In this document: positions 24,657 to 35,300 of the stretch, piece by piece
Layout of the letters: each line of letters starts with the position of its first letter
How positions within the stretch are numbered: position 1 is the stretch's first letter
NCBI GenBank assembly: GCA_031216445.1
Contig: CM062219.1
Coordinates: forward strand, 2,133,501 to 2,197,500
DNA length: 64,000 bases
Origin: Lateolabrax maculatus
Lineage: Eukaryota > Chordata > Actinopteri > Acropomatiformes > Lateolabracidae
Reading direction: 5' to 3'
Translations under genes and position numbers: made by a program
Notes under the pieces: generated by a model
What the model was told of the DNA's origin: nothing
The model's database searches: none
The model's input: only the letters and a program-made list of their open reading frames with translations

Positions 24657-27600
24657 GTGAAAGCTAATGTTGCTCTGTGTCTGCTGGATGTACTTTATAA
24701 GCTTTAGGGTCTCTCAACTTGATCAGGTATTCTTCTGCCCTGTAGTGGCCAAAGTTGATTAAAGCAGCTTTAATTACCATAATTTCTTGGTCACAAACAT
24801 TGAATCTGGCAATTTACTATCGATGTATGTGCCTAACACACACACACAAACACACACCACCCGCACACATTCAGTACCTCCAGCGTAGTCCCAGACACGG
24901 TGGTTGGTGAGCTGCATAGCGTAAGTATGCTGTGTTTCCTCAAAGTGCTTGTAGGCATGCCGGCTGACGTAGCGACCACAACCGATGTGCCCGCAGATCA
25001 AACAAATCCACAGGTTCTGCAGAGAGAAACAGCAATGTGGGACAAGACAATGTTCCAATGAAAACAAAAGTTAAGGGGGAATTACAAAAAGATCCAGTAG
25101 AAGATAAGACAGACAGACTGATGTCAGTTACCTCCTGCACGCCGCACTCAAAGCACTTGTTCTCTTCAACTGGTTCTGGGGTCTGACAGTACCTACACAC
25201 AGGACACCTGACAACAGAGCACAGATTCAGCTATTGTCCCACATGTGAGCAGCGGTCCTTTGTGATCAGAAGAATCCATAGAAAACCAAAACAACACATG
25301 ACACGAAGCCGGGAGAAATAACCAGTGGACTAAGAGTCAGGTGAGCGAGCATGTGATCCTGTTATTACTGAGTCCTTTAGATCAGTCCTATATTTAAACT
25401 CAGTCTGATGAACTGTTGCTGAACTACTTTTTAGTCATATCCATACTAGAAAAGAGGTCATAAATAAGCTTTTCACTTGTAGGTTCTGTAGGCTAAATAT
25501 ATATTTAAAAAGCTAGTGTTGTCCACATATTTCCAGTGATAGAAATTCATGAGAGCAAATATCAAGTACTGTAAAAGACTGGGAGAGGAAGAGCCAGAGA
25601 CTTTACACAAAGCAAAATGTAACACCATGTAGGAAACACAGGACAACATGGTCATTCGTGTGTGTCAACTCACGAGGCGTCTTCCCACCGCTGGAGACAC
25701 TGGCTGTGAAAGCTGTGGTTGCAGAGAGTTGTGAGGATGCCGTTAACGGACTCGTCCATTCTCTCCAGGCACACGGTGCATTTTGGCAGCTCGGTCAGCT
25801 CCATTACTGGCAGACTGGCTCCCTGGGGGGAGGCGGGGGTGGGGGGTGGATTAGAGAAAGGAAACGTATTTGCTATCTGGGATCCAAAGTCTGCAGTCTT
25901 CCTTTGTTCTGGCTGAAGATGATAATCAATGAAAAGTGCTGCATCAGTGTTAGGTTACGATGGCCCACATAGACAATGACTTTACCACCCAAGTAGGGCT
26001 GAAACTAACAATTATTTATTATTATATATATATTATTTTCATTGTTGTTTGTTGGATGATTACTTTCTCAATTTATCAATTCATTGTTTAGTTTATAAAA
26101 TGTTATAAAATAGACTTTAAAACAAAACAAAAAAAAGATATTCAGTTTACAATCATAAAAAACAACAGAAAAGCAGAAATCATCACATTGTCTCACATGT
26201 CTGCTCTTATAACAACTTTATCAATAAATCAATCCATAATCAAAACTCAAAAATCAAAAATATTGCAGCAGGTATAGCAAATGGTTACATTTTACAAATA
26301 AATTGGGGATTTTATTTTACAGACTGAATGGTGGTGTGATTAGAGAAACACCTCCAAAGGTTTATTTACCTCTTCAGACCTAATAACCTCTGCCCGCTCC
26401 ACATACACCAGCTGGCACACTGCTTCCTCTATGGAGTTGAACTGACGGCCGTTACACGCTGTGTAAAAACTATCTGCGTCTGCCTGAACAAAGACAGAGA
26501 AGAAGAAAGAAGCGTTACGTCAGAAATATACTACAAGGCATCAGAGGCACAAACCTCCAAATACATTACAAAGGCTCCAAACTGCAAAATTTTTCAAAAA
26601 ACTATAATCATGACGATACCGAGATCTTACCTGTGTACAGAACTTAATCAGAACCATGTACTGGTTCGGGGTGGAGTCCCGTATGATCTTCATGTGCTCC
26701 ATGACATCATTGAATGGTGCCAAAAGCTTCATGAGGTCGTGGCTGGTCATGGTCGCGGGGACAGTCAGGATGCACACCATAGCGCTGCGCCTCACATCTT
26801 CAGTCAGTGACGTCATTTTGCTACAACAAAACGAAGAAAAGAATTAAAATACACGTATTTAAACAGCTGATAACCTCTGAGGCAGCAGATTAACGTGTCC
26901 GATGTGACTCACTTAGTCTTGTAGAGGTGCATGATGCCATGGACGATCTCCACCGAGGGGTTCCCACTGAAGAACGAGATCTGGTCCGGCAGCTGCTTGG
27001 AGGGGGAGTCAGGAGTGGCGCCGGTCGCCTCACTGCTGTCCGCTGAACACTCAGTGCCCTCCAGACCGTCTGCGTCCGTGTTCCCAGCCTGAGGTTCACT
27101 GCCCTGCTCTGCTGAACCACCGGGGTCTTCACCTCCTCCTTTATCTAGAGGGAAAATGCAGTAGTTTCAAATATGCAAACATTATTTGATGCGTTAAATG
27201 GGTAAAGCTGGTGATGTTTTATATTTTTGTTAATGTCAACAAATCCCATGAAAAGACCAAAACCAACAATGTGTAAATCAATCACTCAATACTTTAACTT
27301 CCCTACAACTTCTGTGGCTCTCCCCAAGCCCGCTGCTTCCTACTGAAGACGCAAATCTTTCAAACGGATCACAAATGTATACTTTGATGTTTAAAAAATA
27401 CTAATTTCTGGTCACTTTAGTCTTTAGCGAACATTATTCAAACCGCAGAGATGGGAAGTAACAAAGTACAAATACTTCATTACTGTACATTTTAACACAA
27501 CTGAACTTTCTGCTCCTCACATTTTCAAAACAGACTCGTTACTTTAGTTTTAATGCATTTGAGAGGAATTATCGATTGTTTTTATTTTGCATCACTGTGC

Positions 27601-28708
27601 GCCGCCTTCCCAACATTGAGATCAACTTCAACCTAAATGGACAATAAAACGTATAAAAGACGATTCCCTGGTGTTTCCATCAGTGCAGATCAAGCAGGAC
27701 AAACTAACAAGACGGAACAGACAGAAGAGGAAGAATCGACTCCGGAGAAAAAGGCGTCTAGTGAATGTGATGTCTGTGACAGGGAGAGCAGAACTACAAC
27801 TACTTTTTACTTTCTACTGTGAATTCATTTCAGCCTTTTTTTTTTACTTTTACTTGAGTAAAGAAGTTGAATAACTTCTTCGACTTTTACCAGAGTCTTG
27901 TTTTTTATCTGTACTTCTACTTCAGTAAAGAATGTGTGCACTTTCGCCACCTCTAACAGTAGGAAATAGAGCATTTGTTTATATAATATTGTGAGTATTT
28001 GGGGCAGCAGGACTTTGCATGTCACCCGGTGCAACAGTGTGGCTTGTTGATCTGTTTTTAACACACAACAGTAGAGCTCCATGGCACATACGATGAAGAT
28101 TTATCAGGTTATCAGGATACATTCATAGGGATTTGTTGACCCTAAGAAGAATGTAAAATATTGCCAGCCTTATCTTTTAAAAGCTAATTTAAGACGTGTC
28201 CTCACCTGGGCCGGGCTCAAAGGTTTCTATAACCATGTCCCCCATGGCTCTGCTCCCAATGTGCTGGTGCAGTACAGCTGCTCTCTCCAGGTCCGTCTTT
28301 CCACCCAGAGTGTGTTTGGCTACACCCAGAGCTTTCTCCTGCAGGTCCTCCTCCGACATGCCTTCAACTGCAGGTGAGACAGAAGAGACAGGAACAGTCT
28401 GTGAGCTCTAATGGACAAACTGGACCACTGAGCGTCTCAACACACATTGTTCACACAAGTAAACGTTGTAAGTAGGTTAATCAAATACATAAAAAAGGTC
28501 AATTTGCAAACCAGGAAGTGTGTAACAGGAGGATCTTCAGTCTGTGAGTCCTCACCTGTCACAACCTCTAAGCTTCCTGGTTAGATTAAAAAAAACAAAA
28601 AAACAGTGACTTTTAAGGTTTCAACTCACCGGCTGAGTACTGGAAACCCTGTGGACAAGGAGACTGGTCGGCTAACTCCAGGCGGATAACGACCAGAGAC
28701 ACACTCAT
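20171..28708 (-). CDS. brap: BRCA1-associated protein (BRAP2/IMP), RING E3 ubiquitin ligase, complete
   Basis: Thirteen coding exons in transcript order: 28630-28708, 28206-28367, 26913-27144, 26631-26820, 26370-26483, 25674-25822, 25132-25207, 24878-25016, 24241-24350, 24081-24170, 23870-23973, 22458-22597 and 20171-20400 (TAG at 20171-20173). They encode 604 residues; human BRAP has 592. The protein starts MSVSLVVIRLELAD, as in mammals. An RRM-like region (about 160-255) is followed by a RING finger (274-313, CTVC...CPVC with CNHSFH), a UBP-type zinc finger (about 316-383, CFECG, CLICGHIGCGR, HAYKHF), a coiled coil (about 415-545) and a basic tail ending GRGRKRK. BRAP2 is a cytoplasmic Ras-responsive E3 ligase that restrains MAPK signalling by inactivating KSR scaffolds, binds nuclear localisation signals and retains proteins in the cytoplasm. 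Every junction keeps frame. The insert at about 80-130 (Gly/Glu-rich, acidic) is the least conserved part. Confidence 0.97.
20518..20740. repeat. Dispersed repeat, copy B, in the last brap intron
   Basis: Shares ordered blocks with copy A at 10009-10345 ('tgcggccgaaa', 'aaccaaaac', 'gtaaagttg', 'gattctctg' variants). The preceding 'gctaaatgctccactatg' (20460-20477) probably belongs to the same element. Confidence 0.6.
24440..24590. repeat. Dispersed A+T-rich fish repeat, copy 2
   Basis: Contains 'ggctggttccagctcct', 'actgaatatctcttgg' and 'ggactgttggtcggacaa', as in the copies at 17195, 45155, 52040 and 62870. It runs directly into a (CA)n microsatellite. Lies in a brap intron. Confidence 0.65.
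24591..24657. repeat. (CA)n microsatellite in a brap intron
   Basis: About 67 nt of CA repeat with one interruption. Confidence 0.95.
25995..26115. repeat. Dispersed A+T-rich fish repeat, terminal part
   Basis: Begins 'agggctgaaactaacaatta' and continues with 'gattactttctcaattta', matching the start of the dispersed family whose inner part is seen at 17195, 24440, 45155, 52040 and 62870. Within a brap intron. Confidence 0.55.
27446..27954. mobile_element. hAT-like MITE (~510 bp) in brap intron 2
   Basis: Starts CAGAGATGGGAAGT and ends ACTTTCGCCACCTCT, an imperfect inverted pair. The interior has phrases such as 'acttgagtaaag' and 'ttctacttcagtaaag', typical of short hAT-derived elements in fish. 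No clear 8-bp flanking duplication was seen and no transposase frame is present. Confidence 0.6.
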
Positions 28709-28860
28709 GTGTCTCCAAACAAACGGCCACTTTTACCGAGAACAGAACAGCCCGCGACAGCTAGCTGGATGACTGGCACGCTGACCAGCTGGCGGCTAAA
28801 TACAACGAGTCAGAATTAAAGGCTTTAGTTCGGTATGTTAGTCAAACTGTTCTTTAACTC
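28709..28860 (-). promoter_or_regulatory. brap: 5'UTR and proximal promoter of brap
   Basis: A moderately GC-rich, CpG-containing stretch lies directly upstream of the brap ATG. It includes two GCCAGCTGG-type E-box motifs or relatives near 28785-28795. The transcription start is undefined. A second possible start region lies beyond 29121. Confidence 0.4.
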
Positions 28861-28950
28861 CGCCGACCATAAACACGAACATTTAGTTTGTTTTTTGAGC
28901 GCTGAGACGTTGTGACTGTCGGAGACGCTAAGTAGCTCTTATCTGTGTGT

Positions 28951-29103
28951 TCGCAGCTGTTTCTTCTTCGTGTGTTGTGTTCGCAGCTGTTTCTTCTTCG
29001 TGTGTTGTGTTCGCAGCTGTTTCTTCTTCGTGTGTTGTGTTCGCAGCTGTTTCTTCTTCGTGTGTTGTGTTCGCAGCTGTTTCTTCTTCGTGTGTTGTGT
29101 TCG
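28951..29103. repeat. Five perfect 30-bp tandem repeats upstream of brap
   Basis: The unit begins TCGCAGCTGTTTCTTCTTCG and starts at 28951, 28981, 29011, 29041 and 29071. The five copies are identical, and a sixth breaks off after TCG at 29103. Each carries the E-box CAGCTG. The unit length is divisible by three, so stop-free frames appear on both strands, but nothing supports translation. The array lies 240-400 bp upstream of the brap start codon. Confidence 0.95.
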
Positions 29104-29120
29104 AAGCAGCGGTAACTCAC

Positions 29121-29230
29121 CTGCGGTGTGTTGCCGCCGCCTGCAGGACCGACCTGTGCACTGCACCCGCCACCCGTTACAGGCTGTGGACGCAGAGAGG
29201 CAGAAATGATGCAGAAACTTTAAGCAATTT
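29121..29230 (-). other. brap: Candidate alternative non-coding first exon of brap
   Basis: On the minus strand CGCAG|GTGAGT forms a near-perfect donor at 29121/29120 at the end of a CpG-rich stretch. A possible acceptor, GTATTTAG, lies close to 28800. If both are used, brap has an upstream non-coding exon and the 30-bp repeats sit in its first intron. Human BRAP begins with the ATG-containing exon, so this may be unused. Confidence 0.3.
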
Positions 29231-29234
29231 AACA

Positions 29235-31688
29235 CCTAAATCTGAAATAAATTAAAAAACAAAACAAAAAAAACACTGAATTTAGTTTAAATATTTTATT
29301 TTGAAAACAATTTCTGAATTTATGTGGTTTGAATTCCTTGAAATTTCCAGCAAATAACTTCAAGGAATTCAGCAATTTCAAAAACTTGATTTTAAAATTG
29401 GCAAAAAAAAAAATCTCAACTGTTCCTGAGCTTTCGATTGTATCGTGATCTTCCACAGAAGCTTAAGTTTGCCAAGTTGTCATGAAATTGTAGATTCATT
29501 TCTTTTACATAATTTTTCTGGGCACTTTAAGGACTTACATTATATACTATATAATATTTCTATATTAATACAAACACTAAGTATCATTACTTTTGAAAAA
29601 TGACAGATGGTTGCAGCTCTAAAACTTTTAAATTAAATAAATAAAAAGGTCAAGACATTGCAAATTCTCACATTTACTTTTTTTTATTTAAAAAAAGCTT
29701 TGACATTCCAGTGTTTCTGTTTTCCATTTTCTAACAAAAGAGGGTGGTGAGATGACACTCCAGATTGTCAACCATTGTTCTGAACCTCAACAACAACAAC
29801 ACATGTAGTCTGATCACAAACATCTTCTCTCCAGCCGCGGGTCCATTCGAACAGATGGGCTCAAGTCTTCAAAAACAAAATGCCATTTATTAGCAGATGA
29901 GTAATGTGATTGTGTACAAGACTAACAGGAACGGGAGGATTCACCATTTACTCACATTTTCACATTGTGCTGCCAAATTCTTAATAAAATAGTAAAACAA
30001 AAAAGTCCAACTGCTCACTACCTGCAGTGTCAGCAGTCGTCCATCAGTGCTTCTTGGTGATATTTGTAAACTATGTCTGCTTTTATCTCTGGATAATTTT
30101 TCCTCATTGGTTATTTATAATAGTAGAAGATGCTAATTTTGCACAAACTGAGAAGCTGCTGAAATTGTTTTGGTTCATGAGACTTTTTTTTTTTAGGAGG
30201 GGGAGAGGTGGTGGATGTCTTAAGCGGGGAATGAGAAAAACATGAACACAGGACAAATCTCATAGTATCTACAGCAGCTACTTTTTAAAACACACTAATG
30301 TCCTTTCACACTGAACTTTGAAAAGGCTGCCTCAACTTTTATTTACAATTAGGTCCAATGTTTGTCGCACCTCTGTGGGTTTGAGCTGTTAATGACAGAA
30401 GGAAAAATCCCAGAATATAATATTCTACAGAGCTGCATCTTGGCTGAAAACAACCGCCTGAACTAGAATACATATTTATATGCCAAATTGCATTTGTAAT
30501 TGTAATTTTGTCACTACATACATGAACTCTGCTAGAAAGACTTTGCATGCCTGCCAGAGTTAGAGGAAAGGATCGTGGATGATTGGAGTTAAAAAAAAAA
30601 AAAACCTACAGTTTTTGTGATAGACATTCGCATATGGTCTCTTAAATAATTATAATCAGTCCAGTCTTAAAGGATTCTGATTATCTGATCCATGCCTGTT
30701 TTTGTTTTTTTGTGTGTGCTGGAACAACCCGATTCCATAACAGACATGTTTACAAGCACCACTTCTAATAGGAATTTAAAAAAAAAGAAAAAAAAGAAAC
30801 AATAGCGGCAGACAATTCAGATAAAAAAAAAAAAAAATCCTGGTTATTTAACTCATCGCACCACTGCTCTTTATAATACTGCAACTACAGATGTGGTTCC
30901 ACTTTCAGTACCAAAGCGACACACAAGATACACAAAGCAAAAAAATAAAAATAAAAAATAGGAAAAGACTATGAGAAATTTCTTCTTGAATGGGGAAACT
31001 TCAGTCTGCAGGTAGACAGGAGTCCATATTTCCATAGAGCGCTTCAGTTCAATGCAAAATTGTGCCAGTTTGCTCTTGACGAAGAGAAACAGCTGGAAAA
31101 GCAGCACATCGAAAGAACTTTCCTCCTTAGTGTTAACAGTCCCAGTGTCACTGTGTGTTACTTCGATTGTTCTCGGAGTCACCAGAAAAACAAAGTGAGG
31201 AAACGTCACTGACAAACAGAATAGTGGTTTATTGTGTCTTATATTCTCATTTAGTCATGATGTGGTAGTTGCTCTTTACTATGTACAATAATTTATTAGA
31301 TTAGATCATCTAAAACTGCTTATTAATTGTTCCTAATTTTTTGCTCCATTTCTTTTTCTTTTGTCCTCATTTTCCACTTATAATTGCTGTATAAATTCAT
31401 GAGTTTACTTACAAGCTTGTGTGCTATAACAGTTGCAAATGTCCCAGAGGTGTGTGTTGAAGTGAAAAAAATAAAAAAAAATTCCAGATTGAGGGCTCAC
31501 AAACGCTGAGTGAGAAATACGCAGGACAGGAAGGAGGTCAGTAACGACGGTGTGCTCGGCCGGGTTGAGTCGAGGGAAAAGTAGGACTTGTAGGTTTGTA
31601 GACGTAGGCGGTGGTTGTGGGGCATTGGGGGCCGATGGTGGGGGGTGAGGGGGGCATAGTCGTCTTTATTTGGGGTGTGTGATGGTGA
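29235..31688 (-). other. naa25: Probable 3'UTR and downstream region of naa25
   Basis: An AT-rich stretch of about 2.4 kb beyond the naa25 stop, with no coding exon seen. Several minus-strand AATAAA signals exist: 31665-31670 (only about 20 nt after the stop), about 31290, about 30338 and 29885-29890. The last is followed by a T/GT-rich stretch and is the most convincing end. Poly(A)/poly(T) runs occur near 30588, 30777-30835 and 31470. Confidence 0.45.
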
Positions 31689-32280
31689 TCAGATCTTGAG
31701 GCTCTTTATAGTTTCCGCTCTCTTCTTGAGCAGATCTCCCACCTCCTGTAGTGAGCGCAGGTAACTGCTCTGCACCTTGTCCATAGCAGCCTTCATAAAC
31801 GAAGCTTCCTCCTGAAGCACAAAACAAACGGAATCTCAGAGGCCGAAAGCTAATCAAGTGACAGATGTTCCTTCCATTCAAGCCAGTGGTTGTCAGAGCC
31901 TAACGTACTATATTTACACAGTATGACTAAAGACAAGCATTCAACATTTATAAAGAAGGTACTATATTTGTTCCTCATTCACTCACAACCCTGCTGGCAC
32001 TTTTTATTTGAAATTCAAAGTTACAACATGGAGAAATATTATCTGTGATCATTTGTTCCAATAAAAAATACTGACAATCACTGTCCATTCGGGTCAGGCA
32101 CGCTAGAAAACTAAAACTATAATTAATCTGTAGCTCCTGCCAAATATTTAATTTAATAAAAAATGAACAGAGTTTATATTCTGCTCTCTGTGTACTGTTG
32201 ATTTGATCAGATGCTTCAATAAAATAAGGCGAGGAGCTTATCATCGTCTTTTTGTTGTTTCTCTATGAATGAATGCATGA

Positions 32281-32361
<81 letters not shown>

Positions 32362-35300
32362 ACTAACCTGTGGGTATCCTTCCAAGGTTAAACTGGCTAG
32401 TTTAAGGGCTGTCACGCCAGTCTCTTGCCCCTTTATATACTCCAAAGCCTGGGTAAGCAGGTCCTGCAAGCCCCCCGTCATCTCCTGGAACCCACACACC
32501 ACCACCGGCTGCAAGGGACACAAATCACCGGTCACCAGTTAACATTAAAGTACTGCGAGCAAACGATAGAATACTGTGTTTCTAACAGATGAGCCCATAC
32601 AAGCATAGATGTATAAGAGGAGGATTAAAACTGTACCAGAGCTGTGTTTGCATCCTTTTTCTTTTTCTTCTTCTTCTGTAGACTAGTCTTGAGTGGTCGG
32701 AGGATCTTGGCACAGTGACTAGCCATCCACAAGACTATGCACAGCGTCTGTGCAGAACAACATTAACATGTTACACCACATCACACCCAGTACAGGAAGG
32801 AAATCTCTCTAGGTGTGGCAGCGGAGATGTCTCACCTCAACAAAGAAGATAAGGTTTTCTAATAGGGAGGGCCAGGTTTTTAATTTGCCCTCTTTCATTT
32901 CCAATAAATCCCCGTTGCATTTATTCAGTATTTCTGTGGACAGAAAGAAAAAACATGAAGCAGGACAGACACAGAATAAACTGCTCAACATTTGGACATT
33001 GAGCTGTAAACTCACCTTGAAGCTGAACTACTAATGATTTGAAACCGTTACAGATCTGGGTCTGAAGCTCTGATGACTCATCTAAGAGGGAAAGAAAAAG
33101 AAAAAGGAGTGGTAAGTTTAAAAGCATCCGGCAAAATCGAGCTGCTTCATGTTACTGGCGTCTCTTCTTACCGAGTCCGACGGTCTCCAGCTCCTGTAGG
33201 TGGACAGACAGCTGGAGGGCTGCAGCCTGGCACTGACAGCTCCCGCTGGACAGAGCCGGGGCCAGGCGGGTGGCAGGTGGTCCCAGGAGTGGATACTGCA
33301 ACACAGCAAAGGCATCATTACAGCAATGTACTGCGCACATTCATAACATTAGGTCGTTCAAATGTACTGCAAAGGACTGCGAAGATGTTCAACGTGCAGA
33401 TATAATAGTGGAAAGAATCATTATTTATATTTTAAACCAGGACTCAGTAATTTTTTCAGTTAAATGAACAAATATCTAGTTTTGGAATGGAAACTAGCAA
33501 AATTAGGAGAATACATATCCCTTCTTATGTTTTCTCCTAATCTGGGGCTACTTTTTAGGGTTAGCTCAGCCAAATTAGACCTTTTTCGGGCAGCCAAAAG
33601 TATAAATTGGTGCTTTGGGTCTGGCAGTTGGTGGATAAAGAAATATTCTTGCAGTCTAATATTCCTAACTCTCTAATCTGAAGCTCTTTTCACAAACAAT
33701 CCTGTTGTCTCTGGGGCTCATACGATGTGGGGCCAGTTCAGGTGTGACCTGTCTAGAGGAAGTTTTTTGCAGAGTTTTGCATTCTCCACCTACAGGTTAG
33801 AGGTTTAATATTTCTCTCCATGGGAGGGATGCAGGCTGGTGTTAAATGCTTGTGCAGGTCAATCAGCGAAATTGCTTTACCTGTATGCGTTTCTCTGCCA
33901 TCTGAGCGGCTGTCTGTAGAGTCTGGTTGAGCTGGGAGAGGAGGCTGCTGAGGACCGAGGTCTTGTCTCCGACTCCGTTCTCATTGGCTATCACAGAGTT
34001 CTGTTGCGAGGGTGTGTGTCCCAGCGACGCCAAAGAGGCGAGGAGGCGAAGAGTTAGAGAGCGTATTCTCAGCCAGACGGACTCCTCTTCTAGAGACCGG
34101 CGCCGGTGCTCGTCGGTTAGTTGTCTGCGAAAGAGTAAGAGGCACACGGGTCGATTAGTTTCGCTTCCTGATCGAGTCTTACAGTCATGACGTGTCCTTC
34201 CCTGATTCGTCTTCTTTTCCAGAAGTAAACTAACGACATCAGGCTTGACTACCAGAGGTTAATTCAACATGGATAACAAGTTGCTGAGCGTGTTGTCAAG
34301 CCAGCAGTTGAGCAGTTATAATCCTGCATTTTATAAAGCTACTACTGCCTTAATGTGCAGGAGGCAGGCTATTATTCGAGTGACAATCCCCATGTCCAGT
34401 GGTGTTATAAGCCCTAGGTGGGGGCCAGTAAAACGAAAACTGAGGGGAAACAAGTGAAACGTGCGTTGACCCATAATGTAGTAAAACTTTCATTTATAAC
34501 TGTTCATTTTCCAAAGTAAATTTGATGTGGGGAATGGCCAGACAGACTGCCAATAGTATTGGAGTATCTTTGTTGGTGATTACTGTAAATAAAACTACTT
34601 CTTTGTAACCGCATTTGCAAAGTTTTGCTAAAATCGTCTATATTTGAATGAGGGAAAGGGGATATGTGTTAGTATGGATGGAGATTATTTCACACAGTGC
34701 AACAGTCCAAAACTTGTAAAGGACGGCGATAGTCGCTGCAGTGTGAATGTAGCTTCAGACTACAATTAAATAAAAACTAGGTGCTTAAACGAACACGTTC
34801 TTTGGAATGGATTTGTCTCCATTTTTGCAAAAAACCTCCCGAAAATAAAACTTACCTCTCTTTAGGATCCCAGCTGGTAAAAACGGTAAGGTCTCTGTTG
34901 TCCCTCATATTATCCCAGGGGATGTCATCCTCCTCTGCAGACAAAGACATGGCCTTCACACTCTCCTCCAGACTCAACACACTGGAAGACAAATTACAAA
35001 AAAAGACAACATCTAAATGAAGAATTCAACTCTGCAGCACAAGTTGTTACAATTTAGTGCGAGTATGTTCTCACATATCGGCCTCAAGGAACAGGTCCAG
35101 CAGCATCCTCTCAGTGCGGACCTGGGCAAAGTGCAGCGATTGGTTCAACCTGTTCCTGAGAGCAATGAACTCCGGGATTTTCTCAAACGCTCCGTACTTA
35201 TACGCCTGGATGATATACTCTGAGGTCTGGTGGAGGGACAGAAGGGAAGGAGAGATAAATGAAAGAATGAACAGAAAAAGGTAACGTAAGACCGTGTGAG

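Noticed and set aside
28854..29255. Open frames of 80-100 codons with ten-residue periodic repeats
   Set aside because: The 30-bp unit is a multiple of three and lacks stops, so repeats create open frames in several frames and both strands. There is no splice or start context and no conservation signal.
31665..31670. AATAAA 20 nt after the naa25 stop codon as the main poly(A) signal
   Set aside because: It would leave almost no 3'UTR and is followed by a C-rich rather than GU-rich stretch. Signals further downstream, such as 29885-29890, look better.
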